A DNA stretch of 64,000 bases from DATHWB01 sp041744795 (GTDB lineage: Bacteria > Actinomycetota > Acidimicrobiia > Spongiisociales > ZC4RG35): contig JBGTKD010000173.1 of NCBI GenBank assembly GCA_041744795.1, forward strand, positions 9,225 through 73,224, read 5' to 3'. Positions 60,602 to 64,000 of the stretch are shown here, one piece after another (positions within the stretch are counted from its first letter, which is position 1; every line of letters begins with the position of its first letter). Position numbers and translations under genes: made by a program. The notes below the pieces were generated by a model. That model was not told where the DNA came from. It did not search any database and worked only from the letters and a program-made list of their open reading frames with translations.

Positions 60602-62722
60602 ATGCAAGCAACCCTCATACACCGTCGGATGCGATCGTTCCTGGCGATAGCCGCCACGATCGCCATGCTGACGGCTCTCGCTCCCGGTCTCAGCGGCCGG
60701 GCCGCAGACCATCTCGATGCACCAGGCTTGACCTCTCCGAACGGAAACGCGCAGGCTGATATTGCCGACCTGTACGCGTTCGCAGGGTCAGCAACCAGCT
60801 CGGTGCTCGCTTTGACGGCCGTTCCGGCGGCGTCCGCCAACTCGTCCTTCGGGTCTGAGCTTCTGTATGCGATCCACGTGGACGTGAATGGCAATGCGGT
60901 CGAGGATCACAGCTTCGAGTTCACCTTCTCCGACGTGAGGGCCAACGGTGCTCAGTACGTCATGGTCCAGCATCACAACGTGGCGGCCAACACCCGCTCG
61001 TTGATCGGCTTCGGCCGGGTAGGCAAGGAGCTAACGCTGAACAACGGCGGCAAACTGTTCACCGGACTGCGTTCGGACCCCTTCTTCTTCGATCTGGCGG
61101 GCTTCTTAGGCACCGTCGAAGGCGCCAACAACGGTCGGATGCTGAACGACGCGAACAAGAACGACTTCTTCGCCGATCTTGACGTGCTGGCAATCGTGAT
61201 GGAAGTGCCAGACACGATGGTGCAACTGGCCCAAGGCTCCTTCGGGGGAGGCCTCTACGGGGACACAGCCATCGGCGTGTGGGCTGCCACATCCCTAAAC
61301 GGTGCCCAGATAGATCGCATCGGGCGTCCCGCCATCAACACGGCATTGAACAGCTCGGGCCCCATCGTCAAGGCCCCGTCGGAGAACAAGAACGTCTTCA
61401 ACCGGTCGCATCCCCAGAACGACGCGGCGAACTTCACCAGTGCGGCAGCCGCTGCCCTGGTGGCCTATTCGTCTCTCGACACAGAAGGCGCCTACACGGC
61501 GTGTCAGCTGGGCGTGCTAGCGACGATCTTCCTACCCGACATCCTTCCCTACTCGAAGACGACCGAACTTCCGTCTCCGGTGGTCAACCGGGCGCTGACA
61601 GATGACGTCATTGACGTGTCGCTGCGCTTGGTGACTGGCGGTGACCCACTGGGTCTCTTCGGCCCGGGCGGATCCTTCTGCACCGACGGTCCGGCGCGCA
61701 ACGCCGACGGCGCCATCAACACCGACGGCGTCGGACCCCACAACGACTACCTGTCCACCTTCCCATATCTGGGGGCACCGCATGCTTCAGTGCCGGCTGC
61801 ACCCCAGGCACGGACGAACTTCTGGGCGAAACTGTCCGGGAGCGGCGAGGTGCCGCAGGTGGCCACAGCCGCCCGGGGGGTGGCAACGCTGTCCGCGTCT
61901 GGCACCGCACTCGATCACTTGATCGTGGCCTATGGCCTCGAAGGCGCCACTGCGGCACATATCCATCTCGGTGACCCAGACGAGAATGGACCGGTTGTGG
62001 TCGGACTGTTCAGCGGGAACCCGTTCACCTCAGACGGAATGATCAGTTCCGGGACGACCATCAGCAGTGGACTGGTAGCAGGAACGATGAGTGACCTGCT
62101 CGACGTGATGAGCGGCGGGTTTGCCTACGTGAACGTCCACACCAGTGACCATCCTGGTGGAGAGATCCGTGGCCAGATCACAGCATTGTTAACTGCAGCC
62201 ACCGGCAGCAGGTTCACCGACGACAACGGCAACCCCCACGAGAAAGCGATCGAGATCCTCGCCGCAGCGGGCATAACAAAGGGCACGTCTGCGACGACCT
62301 ACTCACCGTTCCGCTCGATCACCCGGGGAGAGATGGCCGCCTTCCTGAACCGGGCACTGAACCTGCCACCGTCGAGCGTCAACGCGTTCACCGACGACAA
62401 CAATTCGATGTTCGAACCAGACATCAACGCCCTAGCGGCAGCAGGGATCACCATCGGTACGACGTCTACGACCTTCGAGCCGAACCGGACGATCACCCGC
62501 GGCGAGATGGCAGCGATGCTGGTACGCGGATTCGATCTACCACCATCCAGCGTCGATGCCTTCACCGACGACAACGGATCGCCGTTCGAAGCTGACATCA
62601 ACGCTCTAGCAGCAGCCGGTGTGACCAAAGGCACATCAGCCACCACCTACCACCCGAGCCGGGACGTAACCCGCGCCGAAATGGCAAGCTTTATCGCCCG
62701 GTGGCTCGGCTGGATCGACTGA
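60602..62722 (+). CDS. exported DUF4331-CHRD-SLH cell-surface protein
   Basis: A 706-residue secreted protein. A signal peptide (SFLAIAATIAMLTALAPGLSGRA) leads to a DUF4331 domain (from DHLDAPGLTSPNGNAQADIADLYAF to about 390). A CHRD domain follows (NFWAKLSGSGEVPQVATAARG through NVHTSDHPGGEIRGQI). Three SLH repeats end it (RFTDDNGNPHEKAIEILAAAGITKG, AFTDDNNSMFEPDINALAAAGITIG, AFTDDNGSPFEADINALAAAGVTKG). The SLH set would bind cell-wall polymer. DUF4331 and CHRD have no known enzymatic role. Conserved partners here are TPR proteins and a NicO transporter. ATG 60602 rather than 60581. Confidence 0.88.
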   Translation: MQATLIHRRMRSFLAIAATIAMLTALAPGLSGRAADHLDAPGLTSPNGNAQADIADLYAFAGSATSSVLALTAVPAASANSSFGSELLYAIHVDVNGNAVEDHSFEFTFSDVRANGAQYVMVQHHNVAANTRSLIGFGRVGKELTLNNGGKLFTGLRSDPFFFDLAGFLGTVEGANNGRMLNDANKNDFFADLDVLAIVMEVPDTMVQLAQGSFGGGLYGDTAIGVWAATSLNGAQIDRIGRPAINTALNSSGPIVKAPSENKNVFNRSHPQNDAANFTSAAAAALVAYSSLDTEGAYTACQLGVLATIFLPDILPYSKTTELPSPVVNRALTDDVIDVSLRLVTGGDPLGLFGPGGSFCTDGPARNADGAINTDGVGPHNDYLSTFPYLGAPHASVPAAPQARTNFWAKLSGSGEVPQVATAARGVATLSASGTALDHLIVAYGLEGATAAHIHLGDPDENGPVVVGLFSGNPFTSDGMISSGTTISSGLVAGTMSDLLDVMSGGFAYVNVHTSDHPGGEIRGQITALLTAATGSRFTDDNGNPHEKAIEILAAAGITKGTSATTYSPFRSITRGEMAAFLNRALNLPPSSVNAFTDDNNSMFEPDINALAAAGITIGTTSTTFEPNRTITRGEMAAMLVRGFDLPPSSVDAFTDDNGSPFEADINALAAAGVTKGTSATTYHPSRDVTRAEMASFIARWLGWID

Positions 62723-63355
62723 AGCGCCAAACAACTAAAAGCGAAATGGGCTCGGAGTATCGCACTCCGAGCCCATTCGGTATCACGGCAACCGTTGCAG
62801 GATCCCCAAGACACACGCGGTGATATCCCCGCGATCGAGAACTCAAGTCACCCAAGAGGTCTGCGCCGCTCGAGGTCAAGGCCGTTTCAAGGGGCCCCGG
62901 AACTTCATCCGGGTGTAGTGTCGCGTGACCGGAGAGAAGGAGAAAATGACCCACCATGTGTACTGAGAGATCGGGATCGCGCTTCCAAGAATGAGCCCGC
63001 TCGGATAGCTTCAGTCCCAACTCTTCAACCGTGATGACCAGGCTGGCTAGTCCCGCAGCATCGGTCAACCGGAGTCCGGCACCTGCCACGGCCAGGCGTT
63101 CGGTCACAGCCAATGCGGGAACTCGACCTCTGGATGGCCGACCATCGCCCTGTCGGCACACGCTCGGTCGAGGTGACGATGCGGGTTCGGCTCGGATCGC
63201 AAACACCGATCACCCATCGCTCGCCGCCACCAGTTGATCGAACGCAATGACAGTCGCGGCCTCGTTCCGGCCGACCAGGTTCGTAGTGGTCTCTCGATCC
63301 AACAGGATCAAGTCACTCACCTACCGAGCCCGCCTTCTGGGACAGGCCGATCTGG
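62723..63355. other. 633-base stretch without a confident gene
   Basis: Apart from the terminator I find no recognisable gene. The minus strand has a 171-codon frame (62691-63206) and a 36-codon frame (63210-63320, VSDLILLDRETTTNLVGRN, then EAATVIAFDQLVAASDG). Read together in one frame they are separated by one stop. The second frame's codon third positions are GC-rich as in real genes. This could be a decayed gene, but no family is seen. Confidence 0.4.
62745..62777 (+). terminator. strong terminator hairpin after the DUF4331 gene
   Basis: AATGGGCTCGGAGT and ACTCCGAGCCCATT (62745-62758, 62764-62777) are perfectly complementary over 14 bp with a five-base loop. It begins 22 bases after the stop codon. 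A U-run is absent, so termination may rely on stem strength. Confidence 0.7.
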
Positions 63356-64000
63356 TCAAGAGCCGGGCCGAGATGCCTCCAGGTCCTCCAGGGCGGCGCG
63401 TGCCTGCGCTGCCTGGAGGGGCGACCATCCGGGGTTGATGTCGAGGGCCTCCTCCAACTCGCGGACGGCGCGCTCGGTGTCGCCCAGCGCTGCCGAGATC
63501 AGGCCAGCGTGATAGAGAAACGGCGCAGAGCGGGTCCCCATCGCCAGCGCCCGATCGGAGGCCTCCCTCGCTTCCTCGAACCGTCCGTTTCTATAGAGCG
63601 CCCAAGCGTGGGCGTCGTACCCATCGACATCGGTCCGCCGCTCGAGCGCCGCAGTAGTGATCTCCAGAGCCCGCTCGGGTCGGGTGTCGTGATCGGCGTA
63701 GAACACGGCGAGCTGTCGGCCGTAGATGTCCGGGGTCAACTCGGCGATCACCTCGACCGCGTCGAAAGTGTCGGCGGCTTCAGCGCCGCGACCCTCGAGA
63801 AGGTACAGGTCGCCAAGCTCAGCGAGATAATCGGGGTTGGGGACGGATTCAACCGCCCGCTCGTACAGCTCGATGGCCCGCTGGCGGTCCCCCGTTGCAG
63901 CGACGACGCGGGCGAGGGTTGCGACGACAGCGGGCGATTCGCGATCGAGTTCGTACGCCTGCTCGGCGTGGGCGAGCGCCCGATCGAGCATCCCCGCCTC
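63356..64000 (-). CDS. TPR-repeat protein 2 (5' end beyond the window)
   Basis: At least 214 residues of a TPR-repeat protein; the frame stays open to the window edge, so the N terminus is missing. Repeats include LAHAEQAYELDRESPAVV, RQRAIELYERAVESVPNPDY and TERAVRELEEALDINPGWSPL. The visible part aligns along its whole length with the C-terminal half of TPR protein 1, with runs such as YLAELGDLYLLEGR and FLYHAGLISAALGD. It lies on the far side of the DUF4331 gene, on the same strand as TPR 1. Confidence 0.85.
   Translation of the reverse strand, partial: EAGMLDRALAHAEQAYELDRESPAVVATLARVVAATGDRQRAIELYERAVESVPNPDYLAELGDLYLLEGRGAEAADTFDAVEVIAELTPDIYGRQLAVFYADHDTRPERALEITTAALERRTDVDGYDAHAWALYRNGRFEEAREASDRALAMGTRSAPFLYHAGLISAALGDTERAVRELEEALDINPGWSPLQAAQARAALEDLEASRPGS

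Noticed and set aside
60602..62722. DUF4331 protein as a sortase substrate
   Set aside because: It ends in an SLH repeat with no sorting signal or C-terminal hydrophobic tail.
1..64000. CRISPR array, tRNA or rRNA genes, prophage
   Set aside because: No regularly spaced repeats, cloverleaf, rRNA-like or phage structural sequences were seen; only one insertion sequence is present.

Overview
The window is GC-rich bacterial chromosome, gene-dense on both strands. It carries no rRNA, tRNA, CRISPR or phage genes that I can see. The gene content points to an actinobacterium, most likely of the Acidimicrobiia or a related uncultured lineage. The clues are F420-type oxidoreductases (LLM and PPOX families), inositol-3-phosphate synthase, a class E sortase, DUF5317 and DUF6941 proteins, Thr/Pro-rich linkers after lipoprotein or membrane anchors, and frequent GTG starts. 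The lineage is inference; no marker gene is present.

Layout. 1-6235: glutamate synthase gltB-gltD. 6244-9105: a Rossmann protein facing a minus-strand group (M23 peptidase, then DUF6941 / Lon-N / HAD as a tightly overlapping operon). 9190-10938: inositol-phosphate synthase and ribosome-rescue factor ArfB. 10939-15626: MenE-like ligase, sulfite-oxidase-fold enzyme, TlpA-like redoxin, class E sortase, enoyl-CoA hydratase, DUF5317. 15627-18414: two membrane HD-domain signalling proteins preceded by a 29-residue hydrophobic peptide gene. 18763-24148: unknown protein, gamma-glutamyltransferase, histidine phosphatase, LLM oxidoreductase, HhH protein, RlmN. 24218-28817: a frameshifted VOC gene, flavin reductase, aminoglycoside-phosphotransferase-like kinase, PPOX protein, acetyltransferase, histidine kinase, small Zn-ribbon protein. 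28863-30476: acyl-CoA ligase. 30522-35115 (minus): a cobalamin operon, riboswitch-btuF-btuC-btuD-cobO-cobT, with start/stop overlaps or one-base joints throughout. 35153-36301: HtrA protease. 36471-39579: beta-phosphoglucomutase-like HAD plus GH65 phosphorylase. 39557-42695 (minus): two paralogous single-pass membrane proteins flanking a lytic-transglycosylase-like protein, which I could not assign to a known system. 42729-46324: D-threonine-aldolase-like enzyme, large histidine kinase, phosphoribosyltransferase. 46325-51130 (minus): prfC, an internally deleted MFS gene and homogentisate dioxygenase, interrupted by a complete ISL3-family element with an 8-bp target duplication. 51235-55083: HAD hydrolase, AI-2E-type permease, OsmC, geranylgeranyl-reductase-like protein. 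55165-57572: LemA plus DUF2207. 57619-64000: NicO-type metal transporter, two paralogous TPR proteins and, between them on the opposite strand, a secreted DUF4331-CHRD-SLH protein.

How the genes work together. The clearest functional unit is B12 uptake and adenosylation under a cobalamin riboswitch. A perfect hairpin there occludes the btuF Shine-Dalgarno. HAD plus GH65 form a disaccharide phosphorolysis pair (phosphorylase, then beta-phosphoglucomutase). The most interesting unexplained structures are the paired-membrane-protein/transglycosylase cassette, the DUF4331/TPR/NicO locus, the 29-residue peptide before the HD proteins, and the DUF2207 gene whose signal peptide can only be reached from a CTG overlapping the lemA stop.
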